From contig OZ018414.1 in the NCBI GenBank assembly GCA_963969595.1, forward strand, positions 15,917,660-15,981,659: a stretch of 64,000 bases of DNA, written 5' to 3'. This document shows positions 1 to 13,327 of this stretch, in pieces. The position numbers and the translations under genes were made by a program. Numbering within the stretch: the stretch's first letter is position 1; every line of letters starts with the position of its first letter. The stretch comes from Neckera pumila (Eukaryota > Streptophyta > Bryopsida > Hypnales > Neckeraceae). The notes under the pieces were generated by a model that was not told the origin of the DNA, searched no databases, and saw only the letters and a list, made by a program, of their open reading frames with translations.

Positions 1-155
1 TGAAATAAAAATTATACTCCCACAAAGCTAATCAATTTTTCTATCTTATGGGAAAGTTTCAAAAAGTTTCATCAAAAGTTGAGGTCATAGGAACTTGCCC
101 AAAATTTGATTTGTTTCCCAAGGAGACAATGGAACTTTAGGGGTTAACCTTCAAA
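1..155 (+). repeat. Family B dispersed repeat, right end
   Basis: The stretch ends in GGAACTTTAGGGGTTAA and matches by eye the right ends at 27780-27922 and 30655-30810 (shared ATAAAAATTATA near the start and the ACTTTAGGGGTTAA-type terminus). It is non-coding and AT-rich. The left part lies outside the window. Confidence 0.6.
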
Positions 156-344
156 AGACATTGTAAGCCTTGTAGGCATTTTCAGAGTCAAAATTTGAAC
201 TTTCACATAGTTCTTGATTTTTAAATGGTTTTAAGGTTAACTAAAAAAACGTAGCTCTAATAATGTATTTTTTATTTGCAATTTTTGTGATACTTTGAAG
301 ATAGCACTTTTGATGGTTTTCTTTTAAGGGTTAATTTTCACTCC

Positions 345-660
345 AATGTGAAGACCAGTGTGAATGAAGCATGCATTAGATGTTTTTTGAAGGGTGTAAG
401 AGATTGTGAGTTCTGCTGCGTTCCCATGGTGTTCCTAGACTGCGGGAATGCAACAAAACTGCTGGCTAATGTGGCCGGCACCGTGCCATATCATTTCACT
501 CCAAATTTTTTTTTTCTTGGGCTCAAAATGATATTTGGGGGGGCAAAAAAAGAATTTGAAAAAAAAATTCCTGACAGCCATACCGACTGTTCACTGTTTC
601 TTGACAGAATGGTGAACGGGCCTGAAACGGCCCTTTGGAGCCCTCAAATCCCTTCTAATG
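345..660 (+). repeat. Family C dispersed repeat (not a gene)
   Basis: An open frame of 131 codons covers this stretch, but the same DNA recurs at 25220-25520 (+) and 36595-36831 (-). Shared features are a GACTGCGGGAA block, a GCTGG..TGATGTGG-like block, a long T run and a TTGACAG-like end. Low complexity and recurrence at three sites argue for a transposable repeat. The class is unknown. Confidence 0.55.
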
Positions 661-759
661 TGTTGGGAATGGTTCAACTATCTAAACTTCTTATATCTAA
701 ATGGCAGATGGCAGATTCCAAACCGACATGGTCCATCTCCTAAGAAATTCTAACATCTC

Positions 760-1950
760 CTTTAGACAACAAGTTTATTTGAACTCCATCATATATAGTT
801 GGACTATGACATAACAATATTCAATAATGAATCAAGGGCATTGTTTTAAAGTTTGTAAAGTAATTATTACACCTACAATTGTCTTGTCGTCTTAATAAGC
901 ATTTGAGCATGGTTCATATCATTGAACTTTTTTGTGGGATCTTGTTAAGAGCCAATAGGGGACTCCAAGTACTCAAAATACGCATTTTGTGGACACCATA
1001 TGAATAAGTTATGAATTTTAGAAATAGGAATGTTTGAAATCACCCTTAGTCTCTCATGAATAGAAGTTGTACATTTTAGACAAGAATCAATAGGTTTGGT
1101 CTTAGAAGTGGATCACAATTAGGTGCAATTTACTTAACCTTTATTGATTATGAGTTGAATTAATAATATTATTTCTTACAAAAAAAATGAATGTTCTAAA
1201 TTTTCTACATCTACTAAATCACAACTACTAACTTTGATTAACCTTGGAATACCAAGCTATTCATCGTGGAAATCATCTTTTTTGGTACCAAATATATCAT
1301 TTGCTTAAAAACCCCAGAACACTTTATTGGAGGTCAAACTATTGTGCAAAACTTTGCCTTTTTACACAAAATTCCAAGGATGAGCATTTGAATTGTGTCT
1401 TTCTTAATAGAAGGATTCTTTATCATCATTAGACACTTTTAGGCTATTGCATCGTGACATGATTAATTATTCCATGTAGAATATTAACCTTCACCTTCAA
1501 GAACAACTGTTATTTTGAAAGTAACTTTAGAAAAGTACCTACAATTGTAAGAGTTCGAAAGGTGGTCAAGAATTTTTTTTCACACTTGTGAAATTCCAAT
1601 TCAAAACTCCAAATGTATTGCCTTTAGACATGCTATATAACCAAATCAAGCTATCATCCATTGTCCAAGATTTAGTTTTTTGAATTTTATAAAAAAAAAT
1701 TTACATCTTTAAGAAAGCATCAATATTTTATAATAGATAACTTTCTTATGCATTCAACAATATTTATTACCACTTTCTTAGAAATTTCTAATTGAATGAA
1801 ACTGTCTTTCCACCTATGTATAAATTATCAATAGTGAGCAAGTAGATAGGGACTAGTCTTTGGTGAGATAACAAAGGAAGTGCTTTTGCAAAGATGTTAT
1901 TATAGAAATTTGGATGTATCTTTTAGACGGGTAGGAGAATGGATGAGTCT
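760..1950. other. AT-rich stretch without recognisable features
   Basis: Only short chance frames are present. No RNA gene, domain or clear repeat was seen. Confidence 0.6.
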
Positions 1951-2475
1951 ATCCATCCATTAAATTAGGTTGTTTGTTTTGTTTTGTTTATTTGTTTGTT
2001 ATGGTGAGATCTTTGGCAACATACGCTCCCTGGTAGCATTCTTTGTATTGTTGGAAAGCTCTTCGCAAGGAGAAGTACCAGGTTTTGTTTCATGGCATTT
2101 AGACAAGTTGCAATGTGATGTTGAATTTTAAAGTTTTTAAGAATTAAAAAATTAGAAATTTATTTTTGCTTTTATTTTGGATGTAGTAATGGCATAGGGC
2201 TCACTAGTCCATATATTAAGTTAGTCTGTTTGTTTTATTTGGTTTTGTTTGTTTATTTATTACGGTTAAATCTCCGAGATTGTATGTCCCCTAGTTGCGT
2301 TCTTTGTATCTTTAGAAAGCTCTTTGCAAGGAGAGGTGCATGGGCTTTGTTTCATGGCATCTGAATCTATATTGTAAAGTTTATTGAACTTCAAAGTTTT
2401 CATGAGTTAAAAAATTATAGAAAAATCACATTTACTTTTATTTTGACTGTGGCAATGGCACAAGGCACACTAGTA
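1951..2475 (+). repeat. Two tandem copies of family A repeat
   Basis: Two copies (about 1951-2106 and 2195-2475) each have a TTAAATTAGG- or TTAAGTTAG-like start, a TTTG-rich tract, GAGATC or AAATCT, a TTGGAAAGCTC or TTAGAAAGCTC core, GCAAGGAGA and a TTTCATGGCAT block. The second ends in GCACACTAGT. Other copies are at 3057-3448, 3906-4213, 24065-24325, 24840-25205, 34520-34880 and 37565-37930. None encodes a protein. Confidence 0.7.
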
Positions 2476-3056
2476 TAAATGATAGAAGTATACAAAAGAA
2501 TACATCTAAAAAAGAAAAGGAAGAATTAAAACTTCATAGTACAAGTTGATCTCTAACACTCTTATACTAAGGATTGTAAACGTGAGCGCACTCAGCTCCA
2601 AAAGTAGCGGTGATTTTGTTCTAATCCTTGAAAATTCTAAAGTAACTACACCTAAAATTGTACACTTCATAAAATCGCATACTAGATATTCTTGCCTAAA
2701 ATGTACTTGCAGTATTTATATGACTCTATGATTTCTTTTAGGTACACCTATCTTTATCCAAAAATACATTATAAGAGAATCTAGAATCCTGTTCTAACTA
2801 CCAATGGGACCCCACAATTTTTTTTTTCAATATAATAGTGAAAACCATACTAAATCATGTAGAATTGTTTATCTTCCAAACGCCACCGGAGTCATTATGT
2901 GGCTTATGGGTGACACACAAATGAATTAGAAAGTGTTTGAAAGAGTTTGAAAGAGTTTTTTCATTTGTTTTTTTCTTTTTGACTTTTCAAGTTGGGTTAT
3001 GAAGAGTATCCAATTCAGTTTGTAGTCTTCCAAGTGTTTGTCTTCACGTAAATTTG

Positions 3057-3448
3057 TACCTTAAATTACGCTATTTGTTTGTTTGTTTGTTTGTTTGTTT
3101 TGTTTTGTTTGTTTGTTTGTTTGTTTTGTTTTGTTTGTTTGTTTGTTTGTTTGTTTTGTTTTGTTGTTTGTTTGTTTTGTCACCTTGAGATCTCCCGGAC
3201 CATGCGTCCCTCAGCCGCGTGCTTGATATCGTTGGAAAGCTCTCGCCAAGGAGGGGTGCACCAGCTTGGTTTTGTGGCGTTTGGAGCTACGGTGGGAAAG
3301 TAATTGAATTTTAAAGTATTTATTGATTAAAAAATTAGAAAATTACTTTTACTTTGATTTTGGTGGCGTTCTTGCTACTGGGAGTGGAATCGGGAGTGGA
3401 ACCAGGAGTGGATGAAAATTGGGCCAACGGAACAAGGCCACACTAGTA
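3057..3448 (+). repeat. Family A repeat, full-length copy
   Basis: It runs from ACCTTAAATTACG through a long TTTG tract (3072-3180), then GACCATGCGTCCC, TTGGAAAGCTC, CAAGGAGGGGTGCACC, and ends GGCCACACTAGT. It forms a large inverted pair with 3906-4213. The end has a GGCC-loop-GGCC mini-hairpin just before CTAG, which resembles a Helitron 3' end. That is inference only. Confidence 0.7.
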
Positions 3449-3905
3449 AAAAATTAGTAAAGAAAAATGGATCACAAAAAATGCTATTTTAATGAATTTT
3501 AGAAAGTTGTTGCTACTTGCTCTAAATCTGAAATTTCTCCGCTAAAATGATATTTTTGGAGTTTGAGTCCAACTAACAATCTAAAGGTCATCTATTATAA
3601 TTTCTACTCCAATTTGAATTTTGAAAAAATTCCCAATATTGAATATTTTATTGCAATTTGAACTTTGGATGTATTTTCAATGTCTATTATTTTCTAACTA
3701 TAGAATGAAACAAAAATTGAGTTTATACAATGATATTTGTCATTGTAATATACATACATGGTGAAATTTTCAGATTTTTTAAAATGATTTTCTATTTGAT
3801 GTCAAAAAAATAAATTTTTCAAAAAAAATCTAAACTTTTTGTGAAGTAACAAAATCAGGTCATAGATCCGTGATTTAAGGGTTAACTGTGTGATTTAAAG
3901 TGTAA

Positions 3906-4213
3906 CTAGTGTGGCCCTGTGCCGTTGGCCCAATTTTCATCCACCCCCGGTTCCACTCCCAGTTCCAAGAACGCCACCAAAATCAAAGTAAAAGTAATTT
4001 TCTAATTTTTTAAACAATAAATACTTTGAAATTCAATAACTTTTGCACCGTAGCTCCAAACCCCACGAAACCAAGCCGGTGCACCCCTCCTCGTCGAGGG
4101 CTTTCTGACGGTACCAAGCACGCGGCCGGGGGACGCACGGTCTGAGAGATCTCAACGTAACAAAACAAAACAAAACAAAACAAAACAAAACAAACAGCCT
4201 AATTTAAGGTATA
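3906..4213 (-). repeat. Family A repeat, inverted copy
   Basis: It begins ACTAGTGTGGCCCTG and ends in a CAAAA tract followed by CCTAATTTAAGGTAT, the reverse complement of the 3057-3448 copy with moderate divergence. The 457-bp spacer between the two copies (3449-3905) is AT-rich with no coding signal. Confidence 0.7.
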
Positions 4214-4803
4214 GATTATCTTATGCCCTGCGTTGAGCACTCTTGAGGTTAGCCCTCTTGAAAAAAAAACTTGATTATGCGCCACAACGCCGTGGGTTCC
4301 CCTCAGGCTCCCACGATATGAGGGCCCCGGCCTTCAGGCTCGGGCTCCGCCCAAGGCCCTCACATCGCGGGAGGCCTTCGGGAGGAGGCCTCCCACTATA
4401 CATAGACGCGGAATTACACGGGGGCGCATTTTGAAAGAAAACGGCGAAATTTCGCAGCGCAGATTACTGGCACTCAGTTGCATCCCCAATATGATATGAT
4501 ACATATACAACACACTTTTCCCCCTTCGAACTAAGATCCACCTTTCTCAATCTCTGCTTCTGCTATGTCTTTCTTCTCGGCATTAGGGTTGCCCTTTGTC
4601 ACCCTTTGATATACTCCTCATGGACTTCTCTGTACAAGTTCCTCGTATGTATGGTTTATAAGGAAATGAACGGAAAATTCGCAAGACTTCATCAGCGTGT
4701 TTGGTCGCTGAATTGCTTAGAGGACGGAGCTTGCGGAATTTTTTCCCGGACGATTTGTTCAGGATTTTATTTTTTTGACTGCTTTCGCTGTCGATCTTGA
4801 GCG
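4214..4803 (+). promoter_or_regulatory. Upstream region of the NAGK gene with GC-rich hairpins
   Basis: The gap between the family A copy and the kinase start. It holds a GC-rich island (about 4270-4400) with two stem-loops: GAGGGCC (4320s) pairing with GGCCCTC (4350s), and GGGAGGCCT pairing with AGGCCTCCC (about 4370-4396). No TATA box or transcription start can be fixed. An in-frame TGA at 4798-4800 lies directly before the chosen start codon. Confidence 0.35.
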
Positions 4804-7800
4804 ATGCCGAGTTCTCCTGTGAGCTCTCCTTTGAAAAAGAACGATTTGCTATGGGAATTTGAGTGCCAATTGTTCTGGACGGCCGACCAGCCGAAGGTGG
4901 TGATCGGCGTGGATGGAGGTGGTACTAAAACTGCGTGCATATGCGTCGCGACGCCTCTTCCAACTTCGGGCGTTGATTTGTCGCCTCTGTCCCGAGTCGA
5001 GACTGGATGCTCTAATTACAACAGCGTTGGCGGTATGCACTCTCTCTGTCATTTGTATGTGCAGTAGCGTTTTGATTGCTATCGCTTTGGAGCAAAAGTC
5101 AAGTGAATTCGTTCTTTTTTGAGTTTTTTTGCTTGCTCATTTTAAAATTCGGGCCCATAGGCGACCTCGAACTTCGGTATTGGCAGACCTAATGACATAT
5201 ATGCAACACGCACCGTTGTGTAGTTAGACTCTGCCTTCTTGTCCATTCGATGATCTTGTTAATATTGGCGTTACTTACCTGAAATCTCCTTGACGCCTTG
5301 ATCCAGAGATAGTGCGTATGCAAGTCAGTTTTCCACCCTCCTGAGCTCAATAGCATTTAGATAGTTATCCAATTGGAGCACAATTGGAGTCAAGTCGTTC
5401 ATTTTCTATTTTTCTTGAGGCCGCATTTAGAAATTCTGGCCTAAATGTGGCCTCGCAATTCGGCATTGGCAGACATAATGAGATACAAACAATACTCGTA
5501 GGTAGACTCTGTGATAGAGCCATTATCATTTCGATGATCTCGGCAATATTGGCGTAACGTGCCTGAATTTTTTTTCAACGGCCTTGGTCCAGAGATAATG
5601 CTCATGCAAGTTAGATTTCCATCTTTTGTGCAACTTTTGCAACTCTTAGATATATGCTTTTTACTCCCGAAGTAATCATCGTTGACTTCACTTGCTTTGG
5701 AATGAGCGTAATGTGATAAGGATGCACTATTCCTGTGATCTTTTATTTTTATTTTTTTTAAAAGGCCTCTTCAGAAGCCCTTACGAGTATCTTATTGGAA
5801 TACGAAACTTAATGCCCATGGTGATAAAAGTGGGCTATCTCGAGCTGGAGAAAACACTATTATAGTTATGCAATGTGCACATACTTGGTTACAGCATAGG
5901 ATGAGTATAGCGTTAGTCAATGAGCAGTTTGTCTTTTCAAACATTTTGTAGTCGGTTGTCAGCAGATTTATGGCAAAGTTATTGGTAATTGCTAGAATTT
6001 CACGAAGTTTAGGGGACTGTTTTGTCCTCAGTGGAAGCTGCAAGGCAAGCCATCGAGGAATCAATGGCTGGCGCATTGAAAAAGGCTCAAGTACCTCGAT
6101 CCGCTGTGCTATCGGTATGTCTGGCCGCTGCTGGAATTGATCGTCAGTCGGATATTGATTCTTACCGAACATGGATCAGGTGTGGCTGCCTTCATAGTAG
6201 CATTCTTAGCCAAGATTCACATCTGTTTTTCTCATTGACGAGTTCATTGTATGTGTTTTTGTGTCTTGCATTTGTCTTCAATTTCGTTTCTGTTTCCGAC
6301 TTCTTAGTTTGCTAGACGAATCTATCCATTTATTTTGGATACAGAAAGTGAGCCTGATTCGATTATCTACGTGTACTTTTTCTGAAGTTTTCTTCTCCTT
6401 CCTGCTCTTCCTGGTTTTGCATCAGTGCCACTGTTTCCGTTTCATAGTTGTCGTTCATCTTTTGTTTTGAAGTACTCGGGGGAGTCACCATGACCTGATT
6501 CTCTCCTTCTGTGATTTTGACAATCTACTGGTCTTCAACAGAAATATATTTCCAGAAGATGTGGAGATATTTGTTCAAAACGATGCCGTTGCGGCACTCG
6601 CCAGTGGAAGCGATGGGAAGCTGTTTGGCTGCGTTCTGGTTGCCGGCACGGGAACCATAGCCCTAGGATTCAATAGAGGCGGCGAGTTTGCAAGAGCATC
6701 GGGAGGGGGGCCTCTGCTCGGAGACCATGGCAGGTTGACCTCAAGTTTATTTGTATGATATCTGGAGCATGCTGACGTCGCCACTTCGCATCCTTTGTTA
6801 TTTATTTTGAACTCTTATGCGAAGGAGATTACTATATCATATTATCATGAATTCACTAGGCATTATTTATCGAAGATGGTCTAAATTCAATCAGTTGATA
6901 TTAATTCAGGGTACAAATCATTTGAGATTGATGCAAATCTACCGGCATTCTTTGCCTAGTGGTTATGCAATCGCATCGCAGGCTTTGGCAGCAGTAATGA
7001 GGGCAGAGGATGGACGGGGTCCGAAAACTTCTCTTACGGGGACGATACTGAAGGAATTAAAGCTCTCCTCAGCTGAAGATCTGATTGGGTAACCACGTTG
7101 TGCTTTGAAGTTATGCATGAGGTCTACTTCAGAGAAGTTACTTTATTTTCCTCGTCTTAGCAATTTTTTTATGATCAGCTGAGAAATCTTACTGATTCTC
7201 GTTGGGTCAGCTGGGTCTACGCGGACTTGTCCTGGGCTCGTGTGGCTGCTTTGGTACCTGTGGTGAAAGCTTGTGCTCAAGATGGTGACACCGTGGCTTC
7301 AGAGCTACTCGAGAGTGCTGTTTCAGAATTGGCCTGCAGTGTACAAGCCGTGGTTAAATCGCTGAGCCTCGGTGGAAGAGGTGATGTCGCGTGGCTGTTT
7401 CTTTGCTGAAATGTATGAAATCTTTGATTTGTCTCGCATCGCAGGATTTGCTATGTCTCTATCAGCATGCTTTTTTGTACGTGGCATGTAGTGAGAATAG
7501 AAGGAATTTCTCCAAGGAATTTCATCATCTGTACCATTTTGTAGAGGTCATGTAGCTGTGTCATTCTTTGCGATAGTCGTTTGCGAAACGGACATGTATA
7601 GAAAGCTCAGCAGCAGGATTTCTGCAGCTTGTCGCCATGGCATTTGTCAGTTGTTTCGCATGGTGGCACAGCAAACCCGACTTCGTTTAGTGCGAAGGTT
7701 TAGAGGTGAAAGAGATAACTTGTTCCATGAGCCAGAGTACTTCCGTTTTCAATTAGTGTTAACCACAACGATTTTAGGTAGTAAAGCTTCCAAATAATGC

Positions 7801-8392
7801 TCCAATAAATGATATGAGGCGGTTTTTACGTGTGATTTTACCCGGAGTAATTGTGCTTTAATAATATCCCTCAGTTTGTGAGATCCTTTTTATTTTTCGC
7901 TCTGTGCAGATGGAAAGGAATCATTCCCTTTTGTGATGGTCGGAGGAGTGTTGGACCCTGAGAATGGATGTGATATTCGCAAGTCCCTTGTCGAGAAAGT
8001 TTTGAAGATGTTTCCTGGAGCTCAGCCAATTATACCCAAGGTGACAATTGACGACCATTTTGTACTGCAAGATTTTCAAAATCAGCGTTCTACTGGTTTT
8101 CTAAATAAATGTTATGTGTACTGCAATACTTAAATTTTTAATGGTGCAAGTGTCATGGAAGATTTTTAAAGATTATCCGTGGGCTCTGCATTAGGTTAGG
8201 ACCTATCATAGCAACCTTTGAAAGGACTCTATGTCCAGAGTGGTGTAAGTTATATAGGATGCAATGCCAACAGTACTAATTTTAAATCTGTTTATCTGCT
8301 AACTATTATGTTTACAGTTGGAACCGGCGTTTGGGTCAGCCATGCTGGCGTGGAGTCGATATTCGGATCGCCTCTCCAAGAATGACCCATAA
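4804..8392 (+). CDS. NAGK: N-acetylglucosamine kinase (NAGK, BadF/BadG-type ATPase), 7 exons
   Basis: It phosphorylates GlcNAc to GlcNAc-6-phosphate with ATP in amino-sugar salvage (established for the family); a cytosolic location is likely. Exons read by GT-AG and frame are 4804-5032, 6032-6179, 6542-6733, 6960-7088, 7211-7380, 7910-8040 and 8318-8392 (TAA). Together they give 357 codons, close to the roughly 344 of human NAGK. Seen in the sequence: the N-terminal phosphate loop VIGVDGGGTKT (about residues 33-43), CLAAAGID, QNDAVAAL, the second phosphate motif VAGTGTIALG, GGGPLLGDHGSGYAIA, the nucleotide-binding segment FVMVGGVLD, and a C-terminal P.FGSAMLA motif. The GDHG-SGYAIA motif forms only after the exon 3-4 join, which supports the model. 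The start is the ATG right after an in-frame stop. Intron 1 is long and holds an internal duplication. Confidence 0.93.
5140..5715 (+). repeat. Imperfect tandem duplication (about 286 bp) inside NAGK intron 1
   Basis: TCGGTATTGGCAGAC near 5173 and TCGGCATTGGCAGAC near 5459 begin matching blocks. Both then carry TCGATGATCT, CAATATTGGCGT or TAATATTGGCGT, CCTTGATCCAGAGATA or CCTTGGTCCAGAGATA, and ATGCAAGT, in the same order and spacing. Confidence 0.75.
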
Positions 8393-10723
8393 AAATGGAA
8401 ACACTCGTACCCTAAGGCTGGCATGAATGGAAACCTGTTGGTGCAAGTTCTACTATGTAGGCCACATCGACGCAGGGAGCGAAAATGCCTGTTCACTCAT
8501 CGTGATGTATTATTGATCGTGCACGGATTTTTAAGCTCAAGAGATACATCTACTGGTTACGAAGTGGTCTAGCATGCTGAGAATTAGCGCTAGGTCTATA
8601 AAACGAATGTCGAGATCCATGTTTGGACTTCGTTCTCTTGGACATAGTTTAGCAGGCTCTGTGCAGTTGCAATGTTCAAGTGGCATATTGCTTTGTACGT
8701 GGGTCTTGAACATCCAACGGCAGTACTATCCATTAATCATTCATGGATTGCATACAGAAGGGTTATGTTTACATTAAAGCCCAAAGTTTGGCGACAATTT
8801 AGTGTATACGATACAGCAGAGCCATCGATTTTACCGCAGTTACTAGAAGAAGTTGATTTTTTTCCTCACATTAATTGCAGTCCTAAAGGGATTCCAAACC
8901 CTTGTGGGCAAAATGGTTGCCCCATTAACTTTTTCTTTTTTCCTTTTTCCCACTTATTGATATACAGAGGTGATAACTTTTGAAATTAAATTTTCTGACA
9001 AAGTATGGATTTGTCATGAATTTATGATTTTTTTTGGTAACTACTATTCATCCCATTGAGGCCTAAATATCTCTCAACTATTGAAGAAATCAATGATCAT
9101 GCATGTCTAGTAGAAAAACATGTCCTCATTGATTGTAAACTTTGTCTACAATGACTATCATTGTAGACACTAATTTTCTATTGTCTTGGGCCTTCACAGT
9201 TCATTTTGTAGCAAACTTTGCTAATTTGTTACACTTTTCTAGACTTCAAGTATCCAAATGACACATCTAAAGATCACCTTTGTCTAGGTATATTGCTATA
9301 GTAGGCCTATATCTAAGTTCAATGGGAATACAAAATAACAAATTTTCAAGTTTTTCATATGGGTGCAAAGAAGGCTTTCTTGAGTGCATATTTTTAAGCA
9401 TTTGTATTTTATTTGGTGAAATCTCATGTCCACCATGTTACCAATTCTAGATTTATTGGCCTATCTTTTTAACCCCTAAAAGGGCCATTGTTCTTTTGGG
9501 GGACAAATGGGATTTTAGGCAGGTACCTACAAGTTGAATTTTTGTCCTAATTTTTTGAATTTTTTTTGAAGATAGAAAAAATGATTATCTTCATGGAAAT
9601 ATAATTTCTTTTTCAATTGGTACCTAGGAACAAAATTATGCCCAAATAAGCTCAAGAGAGCATTTTAATTCCATTTAAGAGATATGAATAATTTAGATTT
9701 TCCTTCTATCTTGTACCCCTTCCTACTTAACAATTTTTTAAAGTATGAAAGTTACGTTTTTTTTAATTTCTTTTTTTTCCTAGACTCTCAACTCAATTCT
9801 TCACAAAAATGATTTAAAGCTCAAAAATTTGTAGTGCAAAAAATTAAAGTTAAGAAGGTTCAAATTCAAATAATTTAGTCCCGCAATGTACTGAAAATCA
9901 TTTTTTTTCCACTTTAAACACAGATATCTTGCAATTTGTGCAGTCAAAATTTGTGAAATTTTTTCCACACATTCTTGTACTATTTAGGTGTAAGATCATA
10001 TGGTTTTGATGTGCAAAAAAACAATTTTCAAATATTTTTATTCTTTGCTATAGAAATGGCAGTTTTGAATGTTTTTTGGTAGAAAAAAGGTCTTGGCCCT
10101 TAACCCCTAAAGAACCATTATGCCTTCAAGGGACAAATAGGATTTGGGGCATGTACCTATGGACATAAAATTTTGTAAGATTTAAATAAACTTTTATTGA
10201 AGGTGAAGAACTAAGAGAGCTATGTGGGCATGTAAATTTTTCGTCATTTAAGGTACATTCACACCAAGTCTTTGGAAACTGCAAGTATTTAAAGATAAAA
10301 CCTGCACATAAGAAAGAAATAATCTTTTTTAATGGGAGTTCAACTTTGGAACTGTTGTAATTGTTTTTTTATTTAGGTGCAATTTTCATAGGGCTTGTAA
10401 GTTACTTCTTCAGCCATTTTGAAGGACCTCAAGCCCCTTGCACATCAAGTACCATAGCCAGAGGTCACACTTGACAAAAATTAATCATTATTTCAAACTT
10501 TGAAACTATGAAAATTAACAAACCACCTCGCCAAATCAAAGGAAAATTGATGGTAAAGAAAATCCAAATATTGGAAAAGATTTCTATACAATTCAATGCC
10601 AATCCTTGTTCACTAAACAATGGATAGAAAAATCATTTTTATAATGAAATGCATTGTCCATTATGAATCCCCAAAAGGTAAGGGACAATTTGAAAATGAG
10701 AGTTTGACCACTCATTGTCAAAA
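8393..10723. other. AT-rich intergenic DNA downstream of NAGK
   Basis: No supportable gene. Family B-like borders TTAACCCCTAAA lie near 9469 and 10100, each followed by a similar 60-bp block (GGACAAATGGG or GGACAAATAGG, then GTACCTA). This suggests one or two decayed family B copies. The 8574-8983 frames are short and look random. Confidence 0.5.
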
Positions 10724-11105
10724 CGCAGGAATTGTGTTTAATATAAACTTTTAGACCTTATTTATGCATAGTAGAATAACTTTTTCCAAAAAACTTTGAA
10801 TAGGGAAAAGTTGGTAAATCAATCTACCTTTCATCTCCAAAAATCCGTTTGAGATTTTGAACCTCCAATCAAAAGTTAGGGATAAAATTCAAAGAAAATG
10901 TTTGAAAATGTCCAAAAAAATGTCTCTACCACCCTTGCTCCAAATTTTGTTCATAACTTTTGATTGGAGGCTCAAAATCTCAAACAGATTTTGGAGATGA
11001 AAGGTAGATTGATTTACTAACTTTTCTTAGTTCAAAGTTTCTTAAAAAAGTTATTCTACTATGCATAAATGAGGTCTAAAGTTCTCATTTTAACACAATT
11101 TCTAC
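10724..11105. repeat. Fold-back element, copy 1
   Basis: The left arm (about 10724-10880) and right arm (about 10950-11105) are reverse complements. Examples are TGCATAGTAGAATAACTTTTT against AAAGTTATTCTACTATGCA, and AATCAATCTACCTTTCATCTCC against its complement. The arms are about 155 bp with a loop of about 70 bp. A diverged second copy is at 44985-45310. Confidence 0.8.
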
Positions 11106-13327
11106 TTTTAACTAAACTAGGTATGAGCGGTTGAACTTCTACTAATCCTATTTACATATCCCACATGGGTTGTTTTACCTCCCATCACCCCACTTCTATA
11201 AAGAGATTGCCTACACATCTTCAAAAACTCATATCAATTATCACTTTCAACTTAGTTTGAGGTGGTTGTAAAAAAACTTCAATATATTTGAGTTTTTCAC
11301 ATCAAATCCCACTAATTTTGGCCTTCAGCAGCCATTGCTCTTATGTAATGGCTATCATCAGCTCCATTATGTAAGAGTGGCAGAAAAATGTAGAAATCTT
11401 CATTTTTAGAAGATTGCCAAGCATTTATTATGCACTACTTTCGAAGTGTTAGGCCAAAGAAAAAGAATGATTAATGACTGTAAGAGCATTGTCAAGTCCA
11501 TGCAACCTTGGCTGCCATATAGGTTTGGTGGATAACTAAACACTCGGATGAGAATGCACTATGATTTACAGCTTGTTTAATACCTTAACATCACCCCCTT
11601 AAGACCTGGTGTGAATGTACCTTTAGACATTCAAGCGAGAAGTCGTACACAATTTTGTCCAAACTGGGGAAGAGGGGCAGTTTAGCAACAATTCTGGCTA
11701 TTAAGATTGTGTTGACTCACTGTAGGGCAAGAAGCAAGGCACAAGATAAGAGACAAGGATGGATAGGAAGGGGGCTTGAAGATATCGTCCCTAGTTGGAA
11801 CTTGTGCTATAGGTGGCACTAGGGTGGGAAACTTGGCACTTATAATTCATTTGAAGGTTGTAATTTTAGATCTTCTTAAACTTTTTTTCTCCATATTGTA
11901 GAATATTGACATGTCTATATTTTCACCGTTTGGATTTGTGTTATATGAATTTTTGAAATGTATAGAATGCTTGCAATTTTGCTCAGTTTATATGCAAATT
12001 TGAAGACCTTTTCACATTGCAAGAATTTTTTCAGTATCTTCTATCCATCCATTTCATTTGAAAATTGTTCCACACATACCTAACATGGTCTCCTACATGG
12101 AGAAATTAAAGCTCAACTTTGTGTAGAGCAAGATTTTTATTCTAAGAGTAGTCAAAAACAAGTATGAGTTTTGGACATGGAAGGAAAAAAACTTTTTTTG
12201 CAACTTTGAATGCTAATATCTTCCAATCCATATGATCAAACTTCATGAAACTTTTACCACATGATCTCAGAGGGGTGTATTATAGTGAAGCACCTTACAG
12301 GCTTGCTAATTTGCTACATACCTTACCATTGCATAATTCAAAGTTCCGGTGAATTACTACGCAGTTTGGTTGACTTTTTGGCTCTTGCGTTTGTCAAAAA
12401 ACAACCCGCATTGGAGCTGCTTTCTGCATTTAATAGTATGTTTTTTGAGATCGACCCACACAACAATACACGGTGTGCGACAAAAATACATCCAAGGACT
12501 GAGGTTTTGGGTTGGATAAGTGGGAATTCCATCGGTTTGATTTGTCATTGTGACCATAATCACTATAAGAAAGACACATTTTTGGGCTTGTCAGGCAAAA
12601 AACACGCCATGTCTTTTTTGACGTTGCGTTGTCTGGCAATGCAGTGGAAATTTTGTGTGATGCCACACAAACGGGCACCTAAAAGAGGGCCAGACGGGTT
12701 CATGTTAGTGCAGACGGGCATGTCAAAATGGACGTCAACAAAAACATTACCACGTTTTTTGGAACGTCCAAAAAAATATAAACTGCCACGTCAGCAAGCA
12801 TATCCATTTTTATTATGGCAAAATCAATAAAAATTACTATGTTTTATAATAGAATGCTGCCCAAATGTGAAAATTTGGGAAAATGGGCACCCACATGGCA
12901 TGCCCTACCAAAAAAGGACAATGGATGGATGTACCATATGGATGAAAAAAAGAACTCTTTATACAAATGGGGTGGTAGGAAGATTGATAATTCATATGGG
13001 ATTTTTTAAACAAGAATTGTGTTCAATGTAGATGTCTGAAATAACATAGTCTAGATGTTTATGAAATAACATCTAGATGTCTACAACAACGCCTAGACGT
13101 CTGAAACAATGTCAAGAGTTACAATGGTCAAGTTCCCTTATTATATTTATTCCTTATCTATTGTCTAACTATGGGCTGACCATAGATATAAATAGGACCT
13201 CTCAACCCTTCATTCTCACAAATTTTCAATAAATTAATTCCTTCATTTGGCCATCAAAATCCTGGCCTATTTTGTACTGACCTTGATTTATGGATATAGT
13301 ATGTAGCAATTGATGTTTCAAAAAACG

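Noticed and set aside
348..743. 131-codon frame near the window start
   Set aside because: Lies in family C repeat DNA found at two other places in non-coding form.
3079..3303. 74-codon Phe/Cys/Leu/Val-rich frame resembling a membrane peptide
   Set aside because: It is the TTTG tract of a family A repeat.
12261..12830. 189-codon plus frame
   Set aside because: No recognisable domain, overlapped by several minus frames, and built of the same GACGTC-rich DNA that continues beyond the frame.
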